DNA of 64,000 nucleotides from an uncultured Lachnospiraceae bacterium (GCA_947628225.1 CANQYY010000004.1:1-64000); one strand, 5' to 3'. Shown: positions 8,881 to 19,101, numbered from the stretch's first letter. Numbers and translations are program-made. The notes: generated from the letters alone by a model not told the origin.

Positions 8881-11800
8881 CTATAACGTCAGTACCCAGT
8901 CAGGCAGCCATTTTAAGGTATCCCTGACATAATTATAAGCGACCGGCTGTCCGGACAATACCGGATAAAACAGGATAAACAAAAGAAATGCCGTCCCGCA
9001 GTACACATAAATCCACTTCCGCCATTTTTTATCCCTTGCCGCAAGCCGTACCATAGCATACACAACCATCATTGCCACAAAAGGCACGCTTGGAAAATAG
9101 TGATAGGCAAAGGTACACCGCTTTATCGGAATCCACGGGATATACTGTACCAGATAGGCGAAAATCAAAAAGATAGCGCACCGGTCTTTTTCCCGTATGA
9201 CCAGATATATCATGTAAACAAATGCCGGTATCCCCGCCCACCAGACGAGAGGATTTCCAAAAGCGCTGATACCCTCTTTTAAATTATTTGCCACTGTCTG
9301 GCTGTAATAAAATACAGGGCGGATCATCGTCGGCCACTCGTACCAGGTCGAAGAGTATGGATGGGTGGAATCCAATGTCGAATGATATTGGTACATGGTA
9401 TCCTGATTCCGTATCATTTTTCCAAATAACTCTGTAAAGCTGTTTTGGTGCGTCTGCAGATACTCAATCAGGCTTCGGTATAACGGGCCGACCGGATGTT
9501 TGGTATCTGCCAGACGGGAAGCAAATCGGCTGGCATTATCGCTGCACCCGTCATTAAATGGAATGTAGGAACACAGATAAATGAGTCCTGCAATCACAAG
9601 GAAGAACAGAACGCAAAATGCCAATGTCCACAACAATTTTTTCCAAAATACATCTCTTATATGCTGATGGGATATCCCATTGCTTGTCCCGGAAATATCC
9701 TTCCCTGCCAGCCAGTACTCATAATAGCGTACCCCCATGATAGTAAAGAAAAATATTCCAAGACCTGCCGCCGCATAGACGGCGGTCCATTTCGATGCGC
9801 AGCCAAGTCCCATCATAATGGCGCTCAGCCCAAGAGGAATAAAGGTTTTCCACAATGGCGTGTCGTAAAAACTTGTCTGGGCATATTGCAGCATAAAATA
9901 GAACATGGCGATAATAAAGAATGTGCCATATACGTCAATAGTAGATATTCTGGTCTGGACAAAGTGCATAAAGTCAAAGGCAAAGAGAAAGGTAAGGGCT
10001 CCCGCCGCCCAGGTGCGGCATCCAAACAATCTCCTGCCGAACAGATAGATAAAGGGCAGCATAAGAATACCAAATATAACGCCCACAATCCTCCAGCCAA
10101 ACGGATTCATGCCGAAAATACGGATACCGATGCTGATGAAAATCTTACCTAACGGCGGATGTGTATTTTCATAGCAGTAGACGCCGCTCTGCGTCATTTC
10201 ATAAGCGGTCCGGGCATGATAGACTTCATCAAAATAAGTGCCGCTCCGGAAGGTTGTGATTTCCTCATATTCTTCCTGTTCATCAAACAACGTCGGATAT
10301 TCCGATTTGTTGACGGGCACGAGAATGGCCCCTTTGTCATCCGTTATCACAAGCTCCCTGAGCACAGACTCCTCATCCTCGGCGCTCAGCTTCAAATACC
10401 GATACTGTTTTTGCAGATTATAACTGGACGAATCGCTGTCCTTTACCGCCATATTGTTCCACGCAAAAACACTGCCTGCTTCTACGGTGCCTACCCGCTC
10501 GTAGGTTACGTCGTCCTGAGAAACTTCCAAGGTAAACGTCCTCTCCTCCAAGCGTCCTAAAAAAGCATGAAGCATATCAATCTTTTTATTTTCTCCCAAA
10601 TCGAGCCGGATGGTGCTTCCCGCTCCGTCCGCCACCCAATCCGTTTCCGGAGCGCTCATCTTCCCCAGATCATGCAGGGCGAAAACAGAATACAATACCA
10701 TAATGGAAAGCAATACAATGCCATCCCATCTGGTAAACTTTTTCATTTTTTTTGTTGCTAGGATAGAAAATTTCTTCTTGTCCGGCTTTTCTTTTTTCTC
10801 TTTTGGAATTTTCCGCTCAACATATTTCTTTACGGTATTTTTTTTCCTGCCGCGGTACTCCGACGCCGGCTTCAAATCTTCCATCTTAGTTTTGGAAAAT
10901 ACGGCATAAAACATATAGCCGTATACCGCTAATGTTAAAAGTGCCGTAATGCCGATTATCACTCCCTGCGGACCCGTAGACTCAAATTCCATATAAGTAT
11001 ACAGCACATGCCCCACATTCAGAAGCTGCACAAAGGTATATCCCACATAGGTAAAGAACAATTCCTTTGTCGGTTTTACTAAAAATGCGCACAGCATAAG
11101 GACAGTGACCGGAAACAGGTAGCGTTCATGCATCCGCACGGAAAAGAGAAACATTGTGCTTACCACTGCGCCCATGCTGAGAAAATATTTTGACTTGTCC
11201 TCTTTTAAGCGGAAAAAAATGACGGCGCTCAGCACCACCGCTGCTATAATTGCAAGCATCCCCCACTGACGGCATTCCAAAAACAAAAATTTATCTGTCT
11301 GCGGCGCCCAGTTTTTTCCGATAAGCGCCCAGAAGTTATAGGCATTAACCGTGCAGTGTTCATAGGAGCCCATCGTATCGATATACTGATGGATGACTTT
11401 CCCCAGACCAAAAGGCGCGGCAAACAGGAAAATAGCAGCGATGGCAGCCAGCCCCCCTATTAGATCCCGCCTCAGTTTTTTGGTATTAAAGTCTTTTAAA
11501 AATACCTGCTCTAAAACAGTCCAGATCAAAATCGGCGTAAAAATCATCGTCTGGGGCTTAATCAAAATACCGGCGGCAAATACAAAATATGCCGGTATTC
11601 GTTTTTGCTCCATGCAGAAATAACCGGTGAGCAGCACGCAGAGAGTAAATACGCTGTCTGTCTGCCCCCATACGGAAGAGTCGATAACAATCAGCGGATT
11701 TAATACATAGGTCAGCGACAGAAGCAATGCCGAACCCTCGGAAAACTTCCGTTTTGCCAGAAGATATAACAATACTCCGGTTCCCAGATCCGAAAGCATC

Positions 11801-12207
11801 GGAACCAGCTTAATCAGAAACCGTCCGGTAAGAGAAACGGTTTCAATGGAAAACAATCTCCGGATTCCCGCAATAATCCAGAGTATCGCCATATATCCCG
11901 GCGGATAATCCGTAAACGCATCCAAATGATAAAAGTTGCTGATGCCATGATCAAAAATCATATCCGACCAGGAATAAAAACAGTTCATATCAACACCGTG
12001 CCCTTTATAGACAACGGCAAAAATACTCTTAATGAAAAAGGCGGCAGCCAGCAGTAGTATAAGATTGCTCCATTCTGTTTTTTTCTCTTTCCTGTACAGA
12101 CGAATCCCCTCTACCTCGTAGTGCAGACGCCAGCAATAGATAACCGTAAAGACAAGCGTCGTCAGCAATCCTGCTATAATCAGTATCTGTACATCATCCA
12201 GCCTCAT
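8881..12207 (-). CDS. Double GT-C glycosyltransferase with an embedded discoidin-like domain
   Basis: 1108 residues, about twice the usual size for this class. The N-terminal half (about 1-440) is a multi-pass GT-C fold with the luminal motif 'DYPPGYMAILW' typical of polyprenol-sugar-using mannosyl/arabinosyl transferases. A charged Lys-rich linker follows. The C-terminal half (about 510-1108) is a protein O-mannosyltransferase (PMT) type enzyme: TFRSGTYFDEVYHARTAYEM with the catalytic D-E pair, then THPPLGKIFISIGIRIFG. Between its first membrane helix and the D-E motif sits about 120 residues resembling an F5/8 type C (discoidin) domain (GSTIRLDLGENKKIDML ... YRYLKLSAEDEESVLRELVI). The predicted role is transfer of sugars from a lipid carrier to surface proteins or polymers. 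It is third in the corA operon. Confidence 0.82.
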   Translation of the reverse strand: MRLDDVQILIIAGLLTTLVFTVIYCWRLHYEVEGIRLYRKEKKTEWSNLILLLAAAFFIKSIFAVVYKGHGVDMNCFYSWSDMIFDHGISNFYHLDAFTDYPPGYMAILWIIAGIRRLFSIETVSLTGRFLIKLVPMLSDLGTGVLLYLLAKRKFSEGSALLLSLTYVLNPLIVIDSSVWGQTDSVFTLCVLLTGYFCMEQKRIPAYFVFAAGILIKPQTMIFTPILIWTVLEQVFLKDFNTKKLRRDLIGGLAAIAAIFLFAAPFGLGKVIHQYIDTMGSYEHCTVNAYNFWALIGKNWAPQTDKFLFLECRQWGMLAIIAAVVLSAVIFFRLKEDKSKYFLSMGAVVSTMFLFSVRMHERYLFPVTVLMLCAFLVKPTKELFFTYVGYTFVQLLNVGHVLYTYMEFESTGPQGVIIGITALLTLAVYGYMFYAVFSKTKMEDLKPASEYRGRKKNTVKKYVERKIPKEKKEKPDKKKFSILATKKMKKFTRWDGIVLLSIMVLYSVFALHDLGKMSAPETDWVADGAGSTIRLDLGENKKIDMLHAFLGRLEERTFTLEVSQDDVTYERVGTVEAGSVFAWNNMAVKDSDSSSYNLQKQYRYLKLSAEDEESVLRELVITDDKGAILVPVNKSEYPTLFDEQEEYEEITTFRSGTYFDEVYHARTAYEMTQSGVYCYENTHPPLGKIFISIGIRIFGMNPFGWRIVGVIFGILMLPFIYLFGRRLFGCRTWAAGALTFLFAFDFMHFVQTRISTIDVYGTFFIIAMFYFMLQYAQTSFYDTPLWKTFIPLGLSAIMMGLGCASKWTAVYAAAGLGIFFFTIMGVRYYEYWLAGKDISGTSNGISHQHIRDVFWKKLLWTLAFCVLFFLVIAGLIYLCSYIPFNDGCSDNASRFASRLADTKHPVGPLYRSLIEYLQTHQNSFTELFGKMIRNQDTMYQYHSTLDSTHPYSSTWYEWPTMIRPVFYYSQTVANNLKEGISAFGNPLVWWAGIPAFVYMIYLVIREKDRCAIFLIFAYLVQYIPWIPIKRCTFAYHYFPSVPFVAMMVVYAMVRLAARDKKWRKWIYVYCGTAFLLFILFYPVLSGQPVAYNYVRDTLKWLPDWVLTL

Positions 12208-12228
12208 TATAATACTCCTTTCTCTCTT

Positions 12229-13122
12229 CTATTTATGCACATGCTCGTGAGTAAATAAGTGGTCGGAACAGTATTCATAATTTCCCTCGCACTTTGAGCA
12301 ATAACGAAATTCCAGATTTGGCGCGTCGGCTTCCGTTCTGCCGCAGATCGCGCAACGGTGCCTCGGTCCTTCGGTTCCCTCTCTGACTTTCCTCCGATAA
12401 ACTATTTTTCGTTTTTTGTTCCGGTAGGAATTGGGAATTTTTTTCAAATTCCTTGTAGCAAAAAAGAAAATGGCAAAATTGAGTAAGCAGCCCAAAATCA
12501 GCGCCACGCTAAAATAGTCTTTATTTATAATCCCGCTGACCACCTCATAGCCGGTAAGCAGAAGATAAACAAATCCCAGCCATTTTGCCTTTACCGGTAT
12601 GATAAAATACACCAGAAATTCCACGTCCGGATTCATCAGGGCGAATGCCAAAAACAGCGACGGGTTTATATAATCCACGGTAGGGATAATACTGATCATG
12701 GTGCTGATCTCCTGACTCGCTACGCCGCCAAGCTGCCTGTCCAAAATGAAATAATATGCCGCCGTGAAAATAATGATGATAAAAATGCCGGAAAAGTAAA
12801 AGAGATTAAACCGGAACGTCCCCCAGATCCTCTCCAGCGCCAGTCCGATATTGTAGTACATAACCGCCCAGATAACAAACCAGACCGCATCCACTAGCAG
12901 CCCGCTGTCCCGGCCCACGGAGGGGTCCATCAAAAAAGTAACAAGACGCCAGATTTGTCCGTGGAGGACTTTATATATATCCAGGCTCAGATAACTGGCG
13001 TAAAAATATGGATTAATGATATTAATGACATTTCCCAATATACTCAGCCCGATAACATATTGAATCAGCCGAGGTATGCCAAGATGTCCAAATCTTCTTT
13101 CCAATCGACCTAAAAAATTCAT
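12229..13122 (-). CDS. Rhomboid-like membrane protein lacking protease residues, with C-terminal zinc ribbon
   Basis: 297 residues with about six membrane segments. The rhomboid/Derlin superfamily signature is visible: 'HGQIWRLVTFLMDP' in loop 1 and 'GLALERIWGTFRFNLFY' between later helices. The catalytic GxSG motif is absent; the matching helix reads PSLFLAFALMNP. It is therefore best called a rhomboid pseudoprotease, a type that elsewhere binds and traffics membrane proteins. The cytosolic tail carries CAICGRTE...YCSKCEGNYEYCSDHLFTHEHVH, a Cys/His cluster probably binding zinc. It is 17 bases after corA and 21 before the large glycosyltransferase. GGGAGG is well placed before the ATG. Confidence 0.75.
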   Translation of the reverse strand: MNFLGRLERRFGHLGIPRLIQYVIGLSILGNVINIINPYFYASYLSLDIYKVLHGQIWRLVTFLMDPSVGRDSGLLVDAVWFVIWAVMYYNIGLALERIWGTFRFNLFYFSGIFIIIIFTAAYYFILDRQLGGVASQEISTMISIIPTVDYINPSLFLAFALMNPDVEFLVYFIIPVKAKWLGFVYLLLTGYEVVSGIINKDYFSVALILGCLLNFAIFFFATRNLKKIPNSYRNKKRKIVYRRKVREGTEGPRHRCAICGRTEADAPNLEFRYCSKCEGNYEYCSDHLFTHEHVHK

Positions 13123-13139
13123 AGCTGCCTCCCATCCGC

Positions 13140-14066
13140 TTAAAATAAATTTTTCTTTCTAAAAAAGATTGCCACTACTCCCGATACCACCAGGGTGAGT
13201 ATGATAGTCGTGAAAAATCCATAAGGTGCATGTCCCATTGGAATGTTATCAAAATTCATGCCGAAGAAGCTGGCAATCATCGTCGGAATGGACAGTACGA
13301 TCGTAACAGTGGCAAGAAATTTCATCACAATATTTAAGTTATTGGAAATAACGGAAGCAAATGCATCCATCGTACCGCTGAGTATTCCGCTGTATATGTT
13401 CGCCATCTCAATTGCCTGCTTGTTCTCGATAATAACGTCCTCCAGAAGATCTTCATCCTCCGGATACTTTCTTACTCTGTCTGTCCGAAGAAGCTTCTCC
13501 AGCACCACCTCATTTGAGCGGAGGGAAGTGGTAAAATAGACAAGGCTCTTCTCCAACTCCAGCAATTCGATCAACTCACTGTTTTTCTGTGAAATATGCA
13601 GTTTTTCTTCAATCTGGTCGCTTTTCCTGTCAATGATGCGCAGATACCGGAGGTAGGAGGTAGCATTCCGATACAGAATCTGAAAAACAAATCTCGTCTT
13701 TTTAAACGTATAAAATTCCCGTACCCGCTTATTTTCAAACGCCTTTAGCACCGGCGTTTCCTCCAGGCATACGGTCACGATATGCTCCTTTGTCATAAAA
13801 ACGCCAAGCGGAATCGTCACATAACGGTCTTTTTCGTCCAAAGAGGGAATGTCAACAAGAATCATATTATAATTATCTTCCAGTTCTATACGAGAGCGCT
13901 CTTCATCATCCAGAGGGGCGCGCAAATCGTCTATGTCGATACCGGTGTCTTCCTGAAGCCTCTCCAGTTCTTCAGCGGTAGGACGGGTTACGGAAACCCA
14001 GCAGCCCTCTTCAATTTTATCCAGAGATATCAATTCTTCTTCTACTGTCTTATAAATCGAAATCAT
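13140..14066 (-). CDS. corA: CorA family divalent-metal (Mg2+) transporter
   Basis: 308 residues, the usual length for CorA. A large cytosolic N-terminal domain is followed by two C-terminal membrane helices. The selectivity motif G269-M270-N271 (SFFGMNFDN) closes the first helix, and the protein ends in a basic tail (FFRKKNLF). CorA forms a pentameric channel for Mg2+ (some members carry Co2+ or Zn2+). It is the first gene of a seven-gene run extending to ytfJ at 5889, with intergenic gaps of 0-24 bases. A consensus promoter and a structured leader of about 105 bases precede it, so metal-dependent control of the run is possible. Confidence 0.92.
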   Translation of the reverse strand: MISIYKTVEEELISLDKIEEGCWVSVTRPTAEELERLQEDTGIDIDDLRAPLDDEERSRIELEDNYNMILVDIPSLDEKDRYVTIPLGVFMTKEHIVTVCLEETPVLKAFENKRVREFYTFKKTRFVFQILYRNATSYLRYLRIIDRKSDQIEEKLHISQKNSELIELLELEKSLVYFTTSLRSNEVVLEKLLRTDRVRKYPEDEDLLEDVIIENKQAIEMANIYSGILSGTMDAFASVISNNLNIVMKFLATVTIVLSIPTMIASFFGMNFDNIPMGHAPYGFFTTIILTLVVSGVVAIFFRKKNLF

Positions 14067-14178
14067 TCCTGTTCTCCTTTCCCTTCAACGATACTCCCAT
14101 TGACAGCAAGCCCTGCCGTTATTATGCAACTCGGCGATACCTGCACCGAGGCATCGCCGAGTCCTCCTAATTGTTTCT
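14067..14178 (-). promoter_or_regulatory. Structured 5' leader of the corA operon
   Basis: From the predicted start near 14172 the leader runs about 105 bases to the corA ATG. It holds a strong hairpin with a perfect 9-bp stem (CTCGGCGAT/ATCGCCGAG, 14130-14161), directly preceded by AGGAGG, and a second weaker hairpin (GGCAG/CTGTC) near 14100-14115. The ribosome site is AAAGGAG close to the ATG. I cannot match it to a known riboswitch class. An RNA thermometer, metal-responsive element or short leader peptide remain possible. Confidence 0.45.
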
Positions 14179-14207
14179 ATTATATAAGTTTGAGGGGGCT
14201 TTGTCAA
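14179..14207 (-). promoter_or_regulatory. Perfect consensus promoter of the corA operon
   Basis: TTGACA (14202-14207), a 17-base spacer and TATAAT (14179-14184) on the minus strand. The -35 box overlaps the last codons of the upstream LysM gene. Confidence 0.8.
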
Positions 14208-14719
14208 ACTTTCTTTGGTAAATACAGAACTACGTCTGCCGCTATGATAATTTTATCCAAATCATTCTTTTCAACAAAGTCAGACCAATCTGCCCCGCAC
14301 TCTTTTAATATCTGCCCTACCCCTTTTGTACCGTCCGATACATATGTCATAAGTTCTTCCTTCGTTTCTTCGCTTTCCATCGGCGCCGTGTTTGTATTTA
14401 CATCCCTGTTATTGTCTGCGGACTCTCTGTCATTTTCTGCAGACTCTCTGTCATCTTCTTCTGGCTGCCTCTCTTCCGCCTGCCTCTCTTCTCTCCGGCT
14501 CTCATTCTGCATTCCGGCTGTTTCCATTCTGGGCATTCCCGGATACGGACGGGCAATAGGAATGCAGATTTCCTGTCCCGGCTGAAGGTTATACACATCG
14601 ACATAAGGGTTTGCCCTGAGAATCAACGCAAGAGGAACCCGATACATTCTGCTTAGCTGATACAGATTATCGCCTTGTTTTATCACATGTACCATTCCGT
14701 TACAATATCTCTGATTCAT
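14204..14719 (-). CDS. LysM-domain protein
   Basis: 171 residues. An N-terminal LysM module (about 9-55: VHVIKQGDNLYQLSRMYRVP ... NPYVDVYNLQPGQEICIP) is expected to bind peptidoglycan or spore-cortex glycans. A Glu/Arg/Asp-rich low-complexity linker follows (DDRESAENDRESADNN). The C-terminus (QILKECGADWSDFVEKNDLD ... VLYLPKK) looks like a diverged second LysM. There is no signal peptide, as in several spore-coat LysM proteins such as SafA, so a spore role is plausible but unproven. It is read away from the divergent activase-like gene, and its end overlaps the promoter of corA. Confidence 0.8.
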   Translation of the reverse strand: MNQRYCNGMVHVIKQGDNLYQLSRMYRVPLALILRANPYVDVYNLQPGQEICIPIARPYPGMPRMETAGMQNESRREERQAEERQPEEDDRESAENDRESADNNRDVNTNTAPMESEETKEELMTYVSDGTKGVGQILKECGADWSDFVEKNDLDKIIIAADVVLYLPKKV

Positions 14720-14807
14720 TGAACTACTTTTTTCCTTTTTGCTACTATCTTATTCAAAACCATCATAAAATGTTCACACAGATACAGGAAATACCAGTTG
14801 GATTTTG

Positions 14808-14836
14808 TTGCAAAAGATTGATTTTTGTCGTATAAT
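14808..14836 (+). promoter_or_regulatory. Promoter of the activase-like gene
   Basis: TTGCAA (14808-14813), 17-base spacer, TATAAT (14831-14836), about 40 bases before the start codon. Confidence 0.65.
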
Positions 14837-14876
14837 ATGATTTTGGAAACTTAGTGTAATTAACAGGAGGTAAAAT

Positions 14877-17800
14877 ATGAACAGAGTAGGTATTGATATT
14901 GGTTCTACGACCGTAAAAATCGCTGTTCTTGATGATGAGAACCAAATTATCTTTTCCGCTTATGAAAGACATTTTGCCAACATCCAGGAAACATTAAAAC
15001 AAATTATGGAAAATGCGTATGCCGCTCTGGGAGATCGGGAAATTGCGCCTGTGATTACCGGTTCCGGCGGTCTTGCGATTTCAAAATATCTTGATATCCC
15101 TTTTGTGCAGGAGGTTGTCAGTGTTGCTTCTGCCCTGAAGGATTATGCCCCGAGAACCGATGTCGCTATTGAATTAGGCGGCGAAGATGCCAAAATCATA
15201 TACTTTACCGATGGCATTGAACAGCGCATGAACGGAATCTGCGCCGGCGGCACCGGTTCCTTTATTGACCAGATGGCAACTCTGTTAAAAACAGACGCCG
15301 CCGGTCTGAATGAATATGCTAAGGAATATCAGGCTATTTATCCCATTGCCGCCCGGTGCGGGGTTTTTGCCAAATCGGATATCCAGCCGCTGATCAATGA
15401 GGGGGCTGCCAAATCGGACCTTGCCGCTTCTATTTTTCAGGCAGTCGTCAACCAGACCATCAGCGGTCTTGCCTGCGGTAAACCGATTCGCGGCAATGTT
15501 GCTTTTCTGGGAGGTCCCCTCCATTTTCTGACAGAATTAAAGAAAGCCTTTATCCGCACACTCGGTCTGGAGGGAGAGGCTATTATTGCGCCGGAGAATT
15601 CCCATTTGTTTGCCGCCAGCGGCGCTGCCATGAATTCTCAGGGCGAAGGCGTTACTACCCTTTTGGCGCTATTGAATAAACTATCCAATGAAATTAAGAT
15701 AGAATTTGAGGTTACCCGTATGGAGCCTCTGTTTAAAAATCAGGAAGAATATGACCTGTTTATACAGGAGCACAGCATACACAATGTGAAAAAAGCCGAT
15801 CTCGCTACCTATGAGGGAAATGTTTTTCTCGGCATTGATGCGGGGTCTACTACAACAAAAGCAGCTCTGGTAGGGGAAGACGGCTCTCTGCTTTATTCCT
15901 TCTACGACAACAACAATGGAAGTCCGTTAAAGACAACCATTAAGGCTATTAAAGAGATTTATGAGTTGCTCCCGGACAGCGCTAAGATTGTCCGCTCCTG
16001 CTCCACCGGCTACGGAGAGGCGCTGATTCAGTCCGCCCTGATGTTAGACGAGGGGGAGGTAGAAACCGTTTCCCACTACTACGCCGCTTCCTTTTTTGAG
16101 CCAAAAGTAGACTGTATTTTGGACATTGGCGGTCAGGACATGAAATGTATTAAAATTAAGAACCAGTCGGTAGACAGCGTGCAGCTCAATGAGGCATGTT
16201 CCTCCGGCTGTGGTTCCTTCATCGAAACCTTTGCCCGTTCTTTAAATTATGAAGTGAAGGATTTTGCCAAACTTGCTTTATTTGCCGAAAACCCTATTGA
16301 TCTGGGCTCCCGATGTACCGTATTTATGAACTCCAAAGTAAAGCAGGCGCAAAAGGAGGGGGCAACCGTAGCCGATATTTCAGCGGGTCTTGCTATTTCT
16401 GTTATTAAAAATGCTTTGTTAAAGGTAATTAAGCTGACAGATCCGAAGGATTTGGGAAACAACGTAGTGGTTCAGGGAGGAACCTTTTATAATGATGCCG
16501 TTCTCCGCAGTTTTGAACGGGTTTCCGGCTGCAAAGCCGTCCGTCCGGACATTGCCGGTATCATGGGCGCTTTCGGCGCCGCTCTGATTGCCAGAGAACA
16601 TTACGAGGATGGCATGGAAACGACCATGCTTACCCTGGAGGATATTATTCATTTAAAATTTGAGAGTTCCATGGCAAGATGTAAGGGCTGTACCAACCAT
16701 TGCCTGCTGACGATCAACCGCTTTGGCGGAGGCCGTCAGTTTATTTCCGGAAACCGTTGCGAGCGGGGTCTTGGAAAAGAAAAAACCAATACGGATATTC
16801 CTAATTTGTATGAATATAAGAATGAACGGCTGTTTGAGCACTATCAGCCGCTATCACCGGACCGGGCTTACCGGGGCAGAGTAGGCATTCCACGGGTATT
16901 AAACATGTACGAAAACTACCCCTACTGGTTTACTTTTTTCACCGAATTAGGCTATGAGGTTGTGTTATCTCCCGCCTCCAGCCGCAATATCTATTCGCTT
17001 GGCATTGAATCGATTCCGAGTGAATCGGAATGTTATCCGGCAAAGCTCGCCCACGGACATATTATGTGGCTGCTGAAACAGGGAATAGACTATATTTTCT
17101 ATCCCTGCGTTCCTTATGAGCGAAAAGAATTTGACGGGGCGGGCAACCATTATAACTGCCCGATTGTCACTTCTTATGGTGAAAATATTAAAAATAATGT
17201 AGAAGAATTGAAGGACGAGTCCATTATTTTCCAGAATCCGTTCGTTTCTTTTGAAAGTGATAAAATTTTAGCGGACGAGTTGGTCAAATATCTGGGAAAG
17301 GAAAATAATATCCCGGCGTCCGAAATCCGTCAGGCTGCCCACAAGGCTTATAGGGAGCTGACGAAAACCAGAGAAGACATCCGCCGCAAAGGCGAGGAGG
17401 TTCTTCAATGGATGAAGGATACCGGTTCCCATGGCATTGTACTGGCAGGGCGTCCCTACCATATTGACCCGGAAATTAACCATGGCATCCCGGAGTTGAT
17501 AACTTCCTATGGAATCGCTGTACTTTCCGAAGACAGCATATCTCATCTGGCCGAAATTGAACGGCCGACTATTGCCATGGATCAGTGGATGTATCACTCC
17601 CGTCTGTATGCTGCCGCCACCTATGTGCGCACTCAGGAAAATCTGGAGCTTATCCAGCTTAATTCCTTTGGCTGCGGTCTGGATGCCGTCACGACAGACC
17701 AGGTGAATGATATCCTGACCGGTTCCGGCAAGATATGTACTGTTTTGAAAATTGATGAGGTTAATAATCTGGGCGCTGCCCGCATCCGCATTCGCTCTCT

Positions 17801-19088
17801 CATCTCTGCGGTAAAAGACCGCGCCAGAAAAGGAATTAAGCCTCATGTAGAGGATGCGTCCTATAAACGGGTTCTTTTTACAAAGGAAATGAAAAAGGAA
17901 TACACGATTCTGGCTCCGCAGATGTCCCCGATCCACTTTGACATCCTGATGCCGGCGCTGTCTGCCTGCGGCTACCATCTGGTTCAGCTGCCGAGCGGGG
18001 TGGGGGAACTGGACTATGGCTTAAAATATGTTAATAATGATGCCTGTTATCCCTCCCTCCTTGTGGTAGGACAGTTTATGAAGGCTCTTTTATCCGGCGA
18101 ATATGATTTGAACAGAACGGCTCTTATCATAACACAGACCGGCGGCGGCTGTCGGGCAACCAACTATATCGGCTTCATCCGCCGCGCCCTCAGAAAGGCA
18201 GGCATGGAGCAGATTCCGGTTATTTCCCTGAGCGCCGGGGTAGAATCGAATCCCGGATTTAAAATTAACTACCGGCTGTTAAAAGGCGCTATCCATGCTT
18301 TGATTTACGGGGATTTATTTATGAGAGTGGTATACCGTACCAGACCATATGAGAAGGTACCCGGTTCTGTTGACGCTCTCCATGAAAAATGGAAACAGCG
18401 TTGTATTGAAGCCGCAAAAAATCCAAAGCAGTCTGAACTGAAAAAGTTAGTAGCAGAGATTGTAAAGGATTTTGACACGATTCCACTGGATGAAACAAAG
18501 AAGAAACCGAGAGTGGGAATTGTCGGAGAAATTCTGGTGAAATTCCTGCCGGCGGCAAATAATTATGTTGTAAAACTTCTGGAAAACGAAGGCGCAGAGG
18601 CCGTCTGCCCGGATATGATGGATTTCTTTATGTATAGCGCCTACGACAGCACTTTTAAGGCAGACCACCTTGGATTTAAAAAAAGGAGCAAAGTACTGGG
18701 AGAGGCAGCCATCTGGCTATTGGAGAGCTTCCGCAAGCCACTGTGCCAGGCTCTCGAAAAAAGCGAACGCTTTGATGCCCCGCCTTCTATTTATACTCTG
18801 GCGAAATATGCAGAGCCCTTTGTATCCACCGGAAATCAAACCGGAGAAGGCTGGTTTTTGACCGGGGAAATGATTGAGCTCCTACACAGCAATGTTCCGA
18901 ATATTGTATGCACACAGCCCTTTGGCTGTCTTCCCAACCATGTGGTCGGAAAGGGTGTGATCAAACAGCTCCGTAAGGGCTTCCCGGGAGTCAATATTGT
19001 CGCTGTGGATTATGATCCGGGAGCCAGTGAAGTAAACCAGTTAAATCGTATTAAATTAATGTTAGCTACTGCAAATGAAAATTTATAA
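14877..19088 (+). CDS. 2-hydroxyacyl-CoA dehydratase activase-like protein with fused dehydratase-type domains
   Basis: 1403 residues with four parts. Two ASKHA ATPase domains of the CoA-dehydratase activase (HgdC) type lie at about 1-265 ([33 protein letters not shown]) and 310-580 ([35 protein letters not shown]). A DUF2229-type region follows (about 650-880: [14 protein letters not shown], '[16 protein letters not shown]'), and then a region like dehydratase subunit HgdB (about 1000-1400). Single activases hydrolyse ATP to push one electron into the dehydratase. The role of these long fused homologues, which are common in Clostridia, is not established. AGGAGG lies eight bases before the ATG. 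It is the only long plus-strand gene between 1 and 22 kb and is closed by a bidirectional terminator. Confidence 0.85.
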   Translation: MNRVGIDIGSTTVKIAVLDDENQIIFSAYERHFANIQETLKQIMENAYAALGDREIAPVITGSGGLAISKYLDIPFVQEVVSVASALKDYAPRTDVAIELGGEDAKIIYFTDGIEQRMNGICAGGTGSFIDQMATLLKTDAAGLNEYAKEYQAIYPIAARCGVFAKSDIQPLINEGAAKSDLAASIFQAVVNQTISGLACGKPIRGNVAFLGGPLHFLTELKKAFIRTLGLEGEAIIAPENSHLFAASGAAMNSQGEGVTTLLALLNKLSNEIKIEFEVTRMEPLFKNQEEYDLFIQEHSIHNVKKADLATYEGNVFLGIDAGSTTTKAALVGEDGSLLYSFYDNNNGSPLKTTIKAIKEIYELLPDSAKIVRSCSTGYGEALIQSALMLDEGEVETVSHYYAASFFEPKVDCILDIGGQDMKCIKIKNQSVDSVQLNEACSSGCGSFIETFARSLNYEVKDFAKLALFAENPIDLGSRCTVFMNSKVKQAQKEGATVADISAGLAISVIKNALLKVIKLTDPKDLGNNVVVQGGTFYNDAVLRSFERVSGCKAVRPDIAGIMGAFGAALIAREHYEDGMETTMLTLEDIIHLKFESSMARCKGCTNHCLLTINRFGGGRQFISGNRCERGLGKEKTNTDIPNLYEYKNERLFEHYQPLSPDRAYRGRVGIPRVLNMYENYPYWFTFFTELGYEVVLSPASSRNIYSLGIESIPSESECYPAKLAHGHIMWLLKQGIDYIFYPCVPYERKEFDGAGNHYNCPIVTSYGENIKNNVEELKDESIIFQNPFVSFESDKILADELVKYLGKENNIPASEIRQAAHKAYRELTKTREDIRRKGEEVLQWMKDTGSHGIVLAGRPYHIDPEINHGIPELITSYGIAVLSEDSISHLAEIERPTIAMDQWMYHSRLYAAATYVRTQENLELIQLNSFGCGLDAVTTDQVNDILTGSGKICTVLKIDEVNNLGAARIRIRSLISAVKDRARKGIKPHVEDASYKRVLFTKEMKKEYTILAPQMSPIHFDILMPALSACGYHLVQLPSGVGELDYGLKYVNNDACYPSLLVVGQFMKALLSGEYDLNRTALIITQTGGGCRATNYIGFIRRALRKAGMEQIPVISLSAGVESNPGFKINYRLLKGAIHALIYGDLFMRVVYRTRPYEKVPGSVDALHEKWKQRCIEAAKNPKQSELKKLVAEIVKDFDTIPLDETKKKPRVGIVGEILVKFLPAANNYVVKLLENEGAEAVCPDMMDFFMYSAYDSTFKADHLGFKKRSKVLGEAAIWLLESFRKPLCQALEKSERFDAPPSIYTLAKYAEPFVSTGNQTGEGWFLTGEMIELLHSNVPNIVCTQPFGCLPNHVVGKGVIKQLRKGFPGVNIVAVDYDPGASEVNQLNRIKLMLATANENL

Positions 19089-19101
19089 TAAAACATAAGT
19101 T

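Noticed and set aside
9496..10152. 218-codon plus-strand frame inside the large glycosyltransferase
   Set aside because: Antisense shadow of a clear membrane enzyme; composition is Cys/Pro/Lys-rich and unlike any domain.
14067..14178. M-box magnesium riboswitch ahead of corA
   Set aside because: The leader is too short (about 105 bases) and I could not place the conserved M-box helices. Left as an unassigned structured leader.
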